Below, piece after piece: positions 33,357 through 44,230 of a stretch of DNA of 64,000 nucleotides (its first letter is position 1; the number at the start of each line of letters is the position of its first letter). A program made the position numbers and the translations under genes. The stretch is from Panopea generosa (lineage: Eukaryota > Mollusca > Bivalvia > Adapedonta > Hiatellidae). The notes beneath the pieces were generated by a model. The model saw only the letters and a list, made by a program, of their open reading frames with translations. It was not told the origin of the DNA and made no database searches. The stretch lies in assembly GCA_029582155.1 (NCBI GenBank), contig CM055897.1, positions 16,722,076 through 16,786,075 on the forward strand, written 5' to 3'.

Positions 33357-34603
33357 TTTAGTTCACCTGAGCCAAAGGCTCACAGGTGAGCTTTTGTGAT
33401 CTCCTGGTGTCCGTCGTCTGTCGTCCGTCGTTAACTTTTAGCTTTTAACAACTTCTCTGAAACCACTGGGCCAATTTTTATATAATGTCACAGAAATGTT
33501 CCTTAGGTGACCCTCTACCAGGTTTGTTCAAGCCATCTTGATTCGTCAAAAAACATGGCGGCCAGGGGGTGGGGTTAGTTTACTATATAAGCTATAGTAA
33601 AAACTTAAAAAATCTTCTTGTCAGAAACTACTGGCTCGATTTTAAAATAATTTCACAGAAATGCTCCTTGGGTGACTCTCTACCAAGTTTGTTCAAGCCA
33701 TCTGGATTTGTCAAAAAAACATGGCAGCCAGGGGTTGGGGCTAGTTTTGATATCAAATTACTTCCCCCGTTTTGTCTGTATATAGCAATTATTATAAGAA
33801 GAGGTAATAAACTCTTTAAATATACTTTTTTTTTTTGCTATTATTATACAATATTATAAGTTTTAAAAGATAATTCATCATAACAAGATGAATGATACAA
33901 TTATAATCATATCTGAATATTATTCAAATATCATAAACCATTTTAAAATAGGTGTTTTTCTGAATATAAAAGTCACAAAATTTGTATGGTTCAGACAGGA
34001 ATGGTTTACTGCTTCATAATAAAGCAATACCATATTTTTAGCTAATTTTCATCACAGCAAGAAGTCTGCTTGAGATTTTCAGTGTCAAAGTGTAATTGAG
34101 ATCTTGGAGGAGGAGCTAAATTGTTTTTGGGGAGAGTGCACTGCGACAAAGATTCTTTCAAGTGATATACTTTGGGAAGGCTTGTGTTTGAAACTCATAG
34201 GAATATTTATTGTGCTGGAACTGCGGATGCACAATAGTTAAGTCTGATGCTTTAGTTTGAAATCTTTCTCAAACATAACGGGTTAGTTTTGTTCTGGAAC
34301 TAGATTTTTATTTTAGTTCGAAGACTTAGCATCTATAGTAAAAACTTCAAAAGCCTTCTTGTCAGAATCTACTGACCTAATTTTGATGTAATTTCACTGA
34401 CATTTACCATGGGTGAACCTCTACCAAGTTTGAACTCTTCTACGCATCTGTTACATCTTCAAAACAAATCAAAATTCCAACTACTTGCCCATCTCGTCTT
34501 TCTGGAATTTTGAGCGTACATGTATTATATAATCTACTTATGTTGGGTGACTCAAGGTCAGTCAGGTGAGCGATATAGGGCCATCTTGGTCCTCTTATTT
34601 TTA
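33357..34603 (+). repeat. Helentron-like non-autonomous element, family 2
   Basis: The 5' end TTTTTAGTTCACCTGAGCC forms a hairpin with GGCTCACAGGTGAGCTT (33363-33389). Next come GTCCGTCGTCTGTCGTCCG and diverged tandem blocks with AAACTTAAAAAATCTTCTTG and AACATGGCGGCCAGGGG. The 3' end reads GGGTGACTCAAGGTCAGTCA, then GGTGAGCGATATAGGGCC, hairpin AGGGCC-ATCTT-GGTCCT and CTTATTTTT. The CACCTGA and TCAGGTGAGC motifs are subterminal inverted repeats. No ORF. An inverted 3' terminus of the same family sits at 45258-45320. Confidence 0.8.
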
Positions 34604-34789
34604 CTTTTATCCGTGCTGCTGCCGTCATTTGATCTCATTTTACCTCCCTTAGATTCTGGTTTATTTGCAGACTGATCTGCTGACTCTGGAATAGGATCTA
34701 TTTAGCCTGAAATTCAATGCCAAGGTTACACATCAAATACAAAATGTGTTATGGTGTTTCACACATTTGCTGCAAGTAACCGTACCATA
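34604..34789. other. unassigned spacer
   Basis: Nothing recognised. Confidence 0.3.
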
Positions 34790-35337
34790 TGTAACACCCC
34801 AGGTGTTATGCCTCACATTACCACCAAATACCTGAGCCAGTGTAACTCAATGGATAAGGCCAAACACCTGTTAATAGAACTGCCAATCATAGGTTAATAT
34901 CCGCCCAGTGAATTACCTAACGGGATAGTAAAGGTTAGATCGCTGTAGCTTTATGATGATTCGTCCTTGAACTCTAAGACGAGATATAAAAGTACATGTT
35001 ACTCTGTGAGAGCAGGCAGAGTTTGGCAGGACTGTCTTAGCAAGTTCTGGAGTTGAGAGCTCTTAGGGAGTTATCAGTTGGTATGTGGGGTTAGGAGCGA
35101 TGGTTAGTAAGGTTAAGAGAGTTAATGGGATGCTGGGGAAGTTAGGGTTGTTGAACAATGCATACTTAAGGGCTGGACTTAACTAACCACTATATGGTTA
35201 CGCGAGTTGTGGAACTATATTAACATGTAGAAACTTAGTACTATACGATCACGCAGTAGTTGTAGATTTATATTAAATATTAGAAACTTAGTTTGTCTTG
35301 TGATTCTTTAATTGCTGCTTCCGTACATGGTGTTACA
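34790..35337. mobile_element. solo LTR
   Basis: Begins TGTAACACCCC and ends GGTGTTACA: the TG...CA inverted ends typical of LTR retrotransposons, often Ty3/Gypsy. It is flanked by CATA on both sides (34786-34789, 35338-35341), a 4-bp target duplication. A TATA box (TATAAA, 34985-34990) lies centrally, as expected of an LTR promoter. No internal coding region or second LTR is in the window. A tRNA-like stretch (AACTCAATGGATAAGGCC ... AGGTTAATATCCGCC) occurs near 34855-34910. Confidence 0.7.
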
Positions 35338-35341
35338 CATA

Positions 35342-36574
35342 GCTGTTAATATTGAATACTATGATTTATTCAGTGTCCTTTCACACCTACACCACACCAT
35401 AACTGCTATGTTACTGTAAACTGTAACCATACACGAATACAGTTTGCATATTTTACGAACACAGTTACAATATTTTTACAGTTACATCATGGTTGTGGTG
35501 TATGTCTGAAATGACCTATTTAATTAATAAAATATTTGATTAAACATGTATATCAGCTTCTATGAACATTCAGAACTATGCTTAATCTTTTCCTTGTTCT
35601 CATGTCCAAATGACACGTCTTTTTAAATCTCTACTTATAATATTTTAGAAACATCATCTACATGTATTTAAAAAAGACTATTTGTTAGAAACAAATTAAA
35701 AATACTTAATATATACCATATACTATTTGTATTTCTGTATAAACGTGAAGTACAATGATATTTAATGAATATAAAACAGCTTCGTATTCTATTTATTTAA
35801 GTAAAACATTACTACTTTTTGGTGTTTTGTTTGAGGTGGCAGTGGACTTTTAGGACATAAAGCTAAAGTTAAAATAAACACTTCTAGATCAGTAACATTT
35901 TCTTAAGTTTTATTGAAATACTTCAATAAAATACATATTTTTTAATGTCAATGAAACTAAATGTTGTTTTTCTGGAGCCATTCTAAATCATTGTCACCTG
36001 TATACTTTTCTTCAATTGATATTTGTATGTTGTTTGAGAAGCAGAATCCCAATATAATATAAACATTATATACTTTGACAATTCAATACTTCATTCCTAG
36101 CTGTTTTTCTACAAACATGTATACTACTTTATAAACTTATTCTGGAGTGAAAAACAGGAATATCTGCATAATGAATAATTACACGGCGTATACAACATCT
36201 TACACTTATGTACCATTCCATTTCTGATGTATTTCAGTGATAAGTAACATTCACATGTGATATAGTAGATACTGTAGAGATAATAATTGTTGTATCTTAG
36301 ACCTACATATCCAATATGAAGTCGAGCTGTTTTAAGTAGCAACTCAACATTAATACCAGAAGTGGTCTCTAAGGGCAGGTAACTACTTTTTTCAGAGGGA
36401 CTGCCACTTCAACCATAAACATGCAAATAAAAAAAATTGCAAAAAAGTTACAAGGCAGATGCTCTATTACTGCTCTATTGTTGTGTTTGTTTCAATATTT
36501 AATTTTTTTTAAGACAAGGTTAACAGAAGATCAGTTAACCTAACCACCCTGGCGAAATGAATGGTTAAAGACCA
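35342..36574. other. unassigned AT-rich sequence
   Basis: No gene, RNA or repeat family recognised. Confidence 0.35.
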
Positions 36575-36945
36575 TGATCTGCCATGTTAGTTCATGGACA
36601 AACATGTTTTGGTAATTTGCACCACAGTCAAAGACCATGGTTCAGGCTGACCATGATCTACCATGGTAGTTCATGGTCAACAATAGTAGTTCATGGTCAA
36701 CCAGGTAGTTCATGGTCAACCATGGTGGTTTATGGTCAACCATGGTAGTTCATGATCAACCATGGTAGTTCATGATCAACCATGGTAGTTCATGATCAAC
36801 CATGGTAGTTCATGGTGGCACGATCCACAGTCAAAGTCTCCTTGGTCCAAGCTAACATTGATCCAGACTACCATGGTAACCAAACATGATCTACCATGGT
36901 TTTCAAACATGATCTACCATGGTTGAATGAACTACCATGTAATAT
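36575..36945. repeat. palindromic minisatellite (CCATGGTAGTTCATGATCAA)
   Basis: A 20-bp unit CATGGTAGTTCATGRTCAAC repeats about eight times between 36664 and 36812. Flanking segments carry the inverse wording (GATCTACCATGGT at 36653, 36889 and 36911; GAACTACCATG at 36929). Each unit contains the palindrome CCATGG, and the two orientations could form a large imperfect cruciform. Confidence 0.8.
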
Positions 36946-38481
36946 AATATCTACAAAAGTAATTTACTGTTCATGTCAAACACCATCACTACAAATAATG
37001 GAGTTTAAGTCATGAACATAAACCATAGTAAAACATTATGCTTTACAATGGTAAAGACAAAAAAACAGCACTAAACAAAACGTGAATGATAAAATAGTAA
37101 TTTAATACAGGTTAAGAACAATATTTACTGCATTTAAACTTGAAAAGAATCCTAAATAATTTTATTTCATTGCAGTTATTGTAAAACACGTATTATTATT
37201 GAGAACTTTATTTTCGCAATTATTTGCAAGTTACAACCATCGTAAATTCAAAGATTTTGTTATAATTACAATCATACTCACTGTCTGAAGGTTTACAATA
37301 TCTGAATAAAAAATACATTTCTGGAGGTTTCACATTTTGAAAGTCGCAAATTCAACTTTCTCGAATAAATAAAATGGGACAAATCAATTTAACTTTTTGA
37401 AATAAATTTCACACAAAATTTAAATGTTTTACAGTTAGTAAAGAAAAAAATACACAAGAATTCTATGCCCTGGTAAAAAGCAACAATCTGTTACACAAAA
37501 TTAATAATGCACAATTACAATGAATATTACGACTAGAAAAGTGACTATAACAATGTACACGACTAGAAAAATGATAACAATACTAGGAAAATCAAGCAGT
37601 CAGGATGACTCGAATATCCTACTCATGTACTAATTCTTGACTGCTATTAGTGTGATCTTAACAGTCAAGCTATATATATTGGTCTTCATTGCAATGTCAT
37701 GTACAAAAACAGTGGAAAGTTTGAAAGAGATCTTGTTGTATCCGCTCATCCGATAATTTATGTTAAGAATTTATACTGTACCGGAAGCTGTTTTATACTG
37801 TACCGGAATCTGTTAACTGGTGTGGATAATAACATGACCATGTGGTTTAAGTCCTAAATAAAGAATCTACCAAAGAATCCATCTCGTATTGTATCGGCCA
37901 CCATCCGACGAAGAATATAACAGATCTGCATTTAATGAATGAATTCCAGTCCAAAAAAGTCTTTGTGCGTCAATAACACATACAATGCAAACTGACACTG
38001 ATGAGAACTACTTATGGTTATACACAGCATTGCTTTTTATATAAAGTATAATTATATATTTTTATGTGAACTAATTAGCACAGTATAATTATGTAAGCCG
38101 AAATTCCCAATTACTTCAAAAAGTGATAGTACGGCTCTTGACGGCTCCAGAGGACCACAGGTATATATATTCACGTTTTTGTGCATTTATTCGGTACAAA
38201 ATTCCGTACAGAATGCACTTTTTCTGTTACATCTTTCTTTGAAGTAGTTTGGAACTTCAACTTAATTGTATTAATTTAAGCACCATAAAGACGGCCATCA
38301 AATTGAGGCTTCACGACACAGTTTGTTTGCAGCCTTCCCAGAAACTCTATGCGAAATAATGTAATCTTTAAAAAAAGTAACAAAATTTTGACAAATTCCA
38401 AAAATTTATCTGTATGACTAATAGTCCAGTAAATCTGACAATCAGAAACCACTGTAGAGGTTTAACTTTGTTGACTGTACC
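36946..38481. other. unassigned AT-rich sequence
   Basis: No supported feature. Confidence 0.35.
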
Positions 38482-38657
38482 TCAGCAATTGTAATTTGAG
38501 TTGAAATACATGCAGCTTGTATAGTTATCATTGAAGCTGCAGGAGCAACAGTAGATAGTGGGGCCTGGACTGCCAGATCCTTGGTTGGTGTTGGCTCTTA
38601 GAGGTGACTTTCCGTCTAAGTCTGTGGAGCTCCAGTAACTCCTTTCAGTCGACACAG
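38482..38657 (-). CDS. possible terminal exon, unknown protein
   Basis: On the minus strand TTATGTTACAG is a fair acceptor at 38658. It is followed by 58 open codons including STERSYWSSTDLDGKSPL, NQGSGSPGP and a C-terminal Cys/Asn-rich tail, ending TGA at 38482-38484. Composition (Ser/Thr/Pro/Gly) differs from the AT-rich neighbourhood. It lies downstream of, and on the same strand as, the TRRAP-like exons at 43.4-44.3 kb, and a second frame reads a Pro/Thr/Ala-rich linker-like peptide, so a TRRAP linker remnant is conceivable. I cannot identify it. Confidence 0.3.
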
Positions 38658-38774
38658 CTGTAACATAAAACACAACATAATTTAAATCATTATTAAGTTA
38701 CTTGATGAGGATGGTAATATGTAAGTTTTAGAGAGAATCAAGGGAGTTATGTTACTAGTCATACCGGTATGTAT

Positions 38775-38950
38775 ATATGCTTCATATGGAAGAATTAGTG
38801 AAACTAAAACTGCTTGCAAAGCAGAACTCTATCCCATCACATGCAACGATGGAACCCAGTCATTTTTACAAATCTGAGAAGACAGACGACATAGGACGGA
38901 CAATGCGCCATCACATAAGCACTTCTGGCCTTTGGCTCAGGTGAGCTAAT
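38775..38950 (-). repeat. 5'-terminal fragment of Helentron-like element
   Basis: On the minus strand it reads TTAGCTCACCTGAGCCAAAG, GCCAGAAGTGCTTATGTGAT and GGCGCATTGTCCGTC. These match the 5' ends at 33357 and 18615. Confidence 0.75.
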
Positions 38951-39471
38951 AACATCATGGAATCATTAATAAATAAAATTCGAATGGTTCTGTCTGTCAA
39001 ATCCACCAAAGTGTAATCAAATTAACATTCAAATCGGAGTGGTACTTAAATACTGCTTTACGACTTTTGTATCGTCTTTTCTAAACAATTTTTTACTGTA
39101 CATGTTAACCTGTATTCATTTAATACGACACAAATTATGTCATGAAAATCTAGTCATGTAGCCCAAGTTAAGAAATTTTTTTTTCAATAAATTATTTTGG
39201 CATGTTAAAATAGATATCCTTTTGGGAATATTGGGTCTGTGAGTATACGGGCATGGTATATTTGATAAAATTGTTTTTAGCCAATTCAAAAATTTTGCAA
39301 AATACTGATATATATTTTCTTATAGTTATCGCAGGATTCAAATTTTGCAGACATGAATTGCAGGTAAACCCTTTTTTAATGGTGTTTAACACCATTTTTT
39401 TCACACATGACAAGAAATATGGCATATTCAGTTTTACTCCTACCAATTGAAACTGGTTCACAAAGTTTTTG

Positions 39472-39526
39472 GACCAAGTGGGAGTCGAACCTACAACCTC
39501 AGCGATGAGTGGTAAGTGAATAGTAT
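39472..39526 (-). repeat. tRNA-like B-box fragment
   Basis: The minus strand has GAGGTTGTAGGTTCGACTCC, a good pol III B box, ending ACTTGGTCC. No A box or complete cloverleaf, so a SINE or tRNA relic next to the foldback. Confidence 0.5.
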
Positions 39527-39713
39527 ACAACTATCTACCTTTTTAGCAGTCAATGGTTAAAATTATTTATCCATGGAAAATGACTATTGACCCAAAGCAG
39601 GAAGCTATTGACCGAAACGCAGTCAAGATTAATAGTTCACTGCTTTGGGTTAATAATCATTTTCCAAGGATAAATAATTTAAACCATAGACCACTAAAAA
39701 GGTAGATAGTTGT
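39527..39713. repeat. 74-bp-arm inverted repeat (foldback end)
   Basis: Arms 39527-39600 and 39640-39713 are reverse complements with about 7 mismatches. Arms start ACAACTATCTACCTTTTTAG and end CCCAAAGCAG; the loop is 39 nt. It forms one end of the larger element that continues to 41140. Confidence 0.9.
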
Positions 39714-41140
39714 TTTATTATATTGAATAACAATACCAAGAGTTGTCAGAAGACAACAAAGCTCGCCGATGGGATAAAACTCATCACCCATGCAAAGATT
39801 GAGATTGAAGGCAAACACCAAAACTTAAACGCAACTAAACGCAAAAGTTTAACCTGGGTGTCTACGGACGAAATATCAAGTAAAAAAGGGCCATAACTTT
39901 GCCAAAAAGCGACCCCGAGTTTTGGTTCTTGTCTCTGCGTGTTCCATCAATGATGGTGAACATACATGTGAAGTTTCATTCATATCCAATGAGTTGTTGC
40001 ATAGATATCTTACCTGATAACACATTTTAACCTGAAAAATTAAGTCCAAAAAGGGCCATAAATTTGCCAAAATGCAATCCAGAGTTATGGTTCTTGTCTC
40101 TGTGTATTCCATTGATGACGTTGAACAAAATGCACAGTTTCATTCATATCCAATGAGTGGTTGCATGGATATCTTAAACTTAAATGCAACTAAACGCAAA
40201 AGTTTAACCTGGGTGTCTAAGTCCAAAATGGGCCATAACTCTGCCAAAATGCAATCCAGAGTTATGATTCTTGTCTCTGTGTGTTTGATTGATGATGGTG
40301 AACAAACATGTGAAGTTTCATTCATATCTAATTAATGGTTGCATAGATATCTTAAATTTAAACGCAACTAAATGCAAAAGTTTAACCTGGGTATCTTAGT
40401 CCAAAAAGGGACATTACTCTGCCAAAATGTAATCTAGAGTTATGGTTCTTGTCTCTGTGTATTTCATTGATGATGGTGAACACACATGCGAAATTTTATT
40501 CATATCATCTAATGAGTGGTTGCATAGATATCTTAAACATAACTAAACGCAAACGTTTAACCTGGATGTCTACAGACGACGCTGACAACGCCGGGGTCAT
40601 GGCAATAGCTCTCCTTGGACATTCATCCTGGTGAGCTTAAAGAGGCAAGTCAAGAAGTCGTATTACATACACATGTATTAAAAGTTTTTCACCTCACTTC
40701 ATTCATACTTTCACTGCGTTTTTTAACAGAGGTGTCAAAAGCATATTTAATTTTTTTCGTAGCCTATTCAAAGTACAATGTCACCAGTAATTAGCTACAT
40801 GCTGGATCAACTGTTGATCAAAATAACATCAACGCCAATACATATACAACCTGACATCATTATATAAACATGTCAGTTGTGAAAAATTGTTTAATTACAT
40901 TTTAGCGTTAAAAAAGTGGTACTTCAGTGTCAGTTTTAATTTACAGACTATAATATACAGTTCAGTTTGTTGTTTTATTGAGAAGAGCAAATGGAGTTTG
41001 GATGGACTATCAGCATGAGAAAGGAAGAACGGTTCATTTGAACTATTGACTCGGTAACTGGGTGAAACTAGTTTCGGCAGAATAAGTGGTCAATAGTTCA
41101 TTTTTGAAGGAATAAATGGTCAATAGTTCATTTTATTTGA
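39714..41140 (-). mobile_element. foldback/MITE-like element, copy 2 (interrupted)
   Basis: Inverted relative of 11150-12060. Shared blocks include TTGTTATTCAATATAATAAA, GTGGTACTTCAGTGTCAG (as complement), TCTCATGCTGAT and CTATTGACCACTTATTC. It is split by a family E element at 39737-40635. No ORF. Confidence 0.7.
39737..40635 (-). repeat. family E tandem-core element, nested copy
   Basis: On the plus strand it starts at the hairpin GTTGTC-AGAA-GACAAC (39742-39757) and GCTCGCCGATGGGATAAAAC. About four units follow with GGTTCTTGTCTCTGTGTRTT and TTTCATTCATATC.AATGAG. It ends AGCTCTCCTTGGAC...GGTGAGCTTAAAG. Inserted into the foldback element. Confidence 0.85.
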
Positions 41141-42149
41141 CCTGATCAGTTCGGGTGTAAACAGACTGAAGCATTCATGATAAAAATAACTATCTTCTAG
41201 CTTTGTTCAGAAAAAAGATTTGCTCCGGACAAGTGAAAAAAAAAAAATAAAGTAGAAGAAGGGAGATAATTATGTCATTATTCAAGATAGAGTTATGGAT
41301 CTTTCACTCTGCACTTCCACACATTACACTTTATCCATGTTATAAGTGTCATCAGTTCCCTTCAGTACTTTATACAACAATTTTTCAGCTTCATACTCAT
41401 CTTCACAGACCTGCCCTAACAAAGTTTCATCTAGTAGACACATGGCACAACACTTCCATGTCACATTGTTATTTAAACATCAGACAGAATTTCATAGTCC
41501 TAAGAAAATTCTCAAATTTTCAAAGATGACAGCAAATTAACAAAAACCTCTCACCCATGGAATGAAAATGAATAAATGTCTCGCATGTGAAGTGGACAAT
41601 TTTCTGATAAGCCACTGTAGGGCATTATCATTCCAAAAATTAATTATAAGATTTGAGATTCCAACTGTAACAGTGAGGTTAATATTTATAACACATTGTT
41701 ATAAATTTCAACCCATTTAAACAACCAAAGTTCTTTGTTTTATGTGAATTTTAAAAATATTTATTAAGTTATATTGGGATAAATTTTATTAATTGAGATT
41801 TGACACTTAAAGAAAATACATAACACCCCAATACTGAGTTTACTAACCTCGAGATTAGTGGGTTGCATCACTGGCTTGCTTGTATAATGTTCGACGAACA
41901 CCACCTGTCTGAAGCTACTGCCTCCCGTGTGTGGTAAACACTTACCGTGTAAAAGTTTCTGTAACACCTAGAGGGCCTCAGTGATAAATCCAAGGTCTGC
42001 AAGTACACTTCAAGATGAGTCCTTCAACAGTTCTCTGTAGGTCACGGCATATGAATGCGGGGAAGAACTGACTCAGCGGCAGGACCTGCACAAGAGTTAG
42101 AGACACATGGTGGATAAGCATTCTACCATTAAAGAATGTGTGTAAAAAT
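41141..42149. other. unassigned sequence
   Basis: Frames of 85 (+) and 67 (-) codons show no recognisable homology. A minus-strand ATAATGACATAATTATCTCC motif near 41257-41276 is a string I associate with dispersed bivalve repeats. No supported gene. Confidence 0.35.
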
Positions 42150-42300
42150 TGTGACAGTAATGTAAAGGGTAGTGTGTTGGTTTCTCTTGCCAAAGGTTGC
42201 AAGTTTGATCCCAATCACAACCCTTAACTTCTCAAAAACAACTCAGTTCTGGTTCTAGCCAGGAAGTGATTCACAAGCAACTCGCGTAAGCTTTTTGCTT
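42150..42300 (+). repeat. SINE-like copy, family D
   Basis: TAGTGTGTTGGTTTCTCTTG, GTTGCAAGTTTGATCCC (B-box-like), then AACTCAGTTCTGGTTCTAGC and CAGGAAGTGATTCACAAGC. Confidence 0.6.
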
Positions 42301-42344
42301 TATTGGCATTGGCAGCCAAAATAGGTGACAAATCCTCATGTTCT

Positions 42345-42445
42345 GTTGCTCATTTGTAGCTAGTAATAACAAAATCCATCTATGCATTACAGGCCAGACA
42401 CGAAATCTCACACAGACTGAAAGTGTTGTAAAACAAACTCAATAT
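42345..42445 (-). repeat. AGGTCA-element fragment
   Basis: CATTTGTAGCTAGTAATAAC, CCATCTATGCATTACAGGCC and CTCACACAGACTGAAAGTGT match the minus-oriented unit at 32540-32620. Confidence 0.8.
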
Positions 42446-42869
42446 TTTAGCCAATTTTAAAAAATCCTGATTAATTCCCTTAAACATTTCTGAAACATTA
42501 CTAGGTTATATATGACATATCAAGTTTGGCTGGCTGAGGAAAACCTAAAATGAATATTAGAGTAGAAGCACTGTCTTTTTGCAAGAAACTGTCAAATTTA
42601 CTCAAATACATTTATTTACCAAGTTGGACTCAACACTTGTGACCATAGTGGTGAGAGTTCAGTGATCTTGAGAGAAAGTCTTAGACCACAGATGACCCTC
42701 AACTTTAAAATTAAAATGAAATAATCCTATTCTTCTTATTCCTATCATCTAAGATCATAAATACATTATATAAATAAGGAAACTCAACTGTCACTCACTT
42801 TCAGATTATGTATGGGATCTATTTTCTATTTAACTCCTTGCCAATGCTACCATTTGCAAGCAATGAAGA
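42446..42869. other. unassigned sequence
   Basis: Nothing recognised. Confidence 0.3.
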
Positions 42870-43370
42870 CCCAGACCAGTCTGGAATAACTCGCAGACAA
42901 ACCAGTCTGGAATAACTCACAGTCAAACCAGTCTCAAATTACTCAATCAAACCAGTCTGAATCTGAAATAACTGTCAAACCAGGCCGTAATAACTTGCAG
43001 TCAAACCAGTCTGATATACATCAGTCAAATTAGTTTGAAATAATTCACAGAAAAACCGGTCTGATATAACTCAGTGAAATCCGTTTGGAGTAACTCACAG
43101 CCAAACCAGTCTGATATACATCAGTCAAACCAGTTTGAAATAATTCACAGACAAACCGGTCTGATAAATCTCAGTGAAATCAATCCGGAAGAACTCACAG
43201 TCCAACCAGTCTGATATAATTCAGTCCAACCAGTCTGGAGTAATTCACTGTCAACTCAGTCTGGAGTAAGTCACAGTCAAACCAGTCTGGAATCACTTGC
43301 AGTCAAACCAGTCTGAATAAATCACACTTGAACCAGTCTGGAATAACTGAAATCAAACCATGAACTGCAC
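42870..43370 (+). repeat. minisatellite, about 24-26 bp unit
   Basis: About 19 diverged units carrying (A/T)CAAACCAGTCTG and (G)AATAACTCACAG. Some pairs form a 50-60-bp higher period (CAGTCTGATATACATCAGTC near 43008 and 43107). Lies directly 3' of the truncated TRRAP-like exon (minus orientation). Confidence 0.85.
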
Positions 43371-43380
43371 TGCTTGTTGC

Positions 43381-43506
43381 CTAATCAGAATTTTTAACAA
43401 GATGAGAGAAATCCAACCATATATCCTCATTCATCTGTGGTCTGTATTGTTTGTGTAGCTCAATAATGATCTTCAGACATACCAGTACATTCTCCTCATT
43501 CTCTAT
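43381..43506 (-). pseudogene. trrap: TRRAP-like exon, truncated
   Basis: After the acceptor GGTTACAG, the minus strand encodes IENEENVLVCLKIIIELHKQ, then YRPQMNEDI. This continues without a phase break from the exon at 44231-44335 and matches the N-terminal HEAT-repeat region of TRRAP, usually ENEENVL.CLRIIIELHKQ.RP. TRRAP is the large pseudokinase scaffold of SAGA and NuA4/TIP60 acetyltransferase complexes in the nucleus. After NEDI similarity weakens (only a HLVK near the expected FVK), and a TAG stop follows at 43381. No credible donor is seen, and minisatellite begins at once. So this is a truncated or degenerating copy, or the exon's 3' part has been replaced. Confidence 0.8.
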
Positions 43507-43638
43507 CTGTAACCATAGATAAATAACTGTTACTATACAACATAACTGTTCTTACAGAAATATTACAAGCAATTTGCATGCATCACTGTTTTGAGGATTC
43601 ATTATTGTTGCTATGGAAATAATACAGTTAAGATTCTT

Positions 43639-43797
43639 CTAATAATTTCTATAAATACATGTACATACAGATTTCCATTCTTGAAGGCATGTTTCTCCAG
43701 ACACAAATGGGATGGGTAGGGCAGAAGTATACCCTGCTGTGTTCAATTTCTTTAGCAATTCATTCACGACTGGATCTTTTTCCAGTATGGTTCTCTA
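43639..43797 (-). other. short unrecognised open frame
   Basis: On the minus strand, about 50 codons read ILEKDPVVNELLKKLN, then AGYTSALPIPFVSGE and CLQEW before TAG. It looks protein-like, with normal composition and a predicted helix, but I do not recognise it. It sits between the two TRRAP-like exons, so it would be intronic; possibly a transposon relic. Confidence 0.25.
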
Positions 43798-43971
43798 TTT
43801 TATCTTAAATACTGTGACATCTATAAAATAAACATGTGAACATTTAACCTTATTTCAATTTTTTTTGGTAATATTTAAAGGTGATGTAAGATGTTTTTAC
43901 ATTTCATTTTTTTATATTAATGTTATCACATTTTTCAAGTATTTCTCTTCATTTTTATTATACTTATAATA

Positions 43972-44150
43972 CAGTCAAACATGTTTTAAGAAGCCAGTCA
44001 AGGGAAGGAGCAAAAAGTAGCCTTTTAAGACAGGTTGTTGCTAAACATAGGTTTATTTACTCTGAAAGAATAAGAATGGGAAATAGCAAATGCGGCTGCT
44101 TAAGACAAGTGGTTGCTTAAAAGAGGTGTCTGCTTAAACAGGTTTTACTG
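43972..44150. mobile_element. mariner-type MITE, complete
   Basis: The ends are inverted: CAGTCAAACATGTTTTAAGA and, complemented, CAGTAAAACCTGTTTAAGC. It is flanked by TA on both sides (43970-43971, 44151-44152), the target site of Tc1/mariner elements. 179 bp, non-coding. A partial copy is at 22718-22830. Lies in the intron between the two TRRAP-like exons. Confidence 0.8.
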
Positions 44151-44230
44151 TAGAACTATAATTGTAATGGTCAAACTGTAAGAGGACAATATTTCTGCAT
44201 AATAATCAAGCAGGTGAGCATATACTGTAC

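Noticed and set aside
34440-34628. 62-codon minus-strand frame
   Set aside because: Covers the 3' terminus of the family 2 element, including its hairpin.
39472-39545. tRNA gene on the minus strand
   Set aside because: Only a B-box half is present; the 5' part is foldback sequence and no cloverleaf can be drawn.
41946-42085. Minus-strand exon with strong acceptor (CTTGTGCAG) and donor (ACG|GTAAGT)
   Set aside because: All three frames contain stops across the interval and no homology is recognised. At best a decayed exon.
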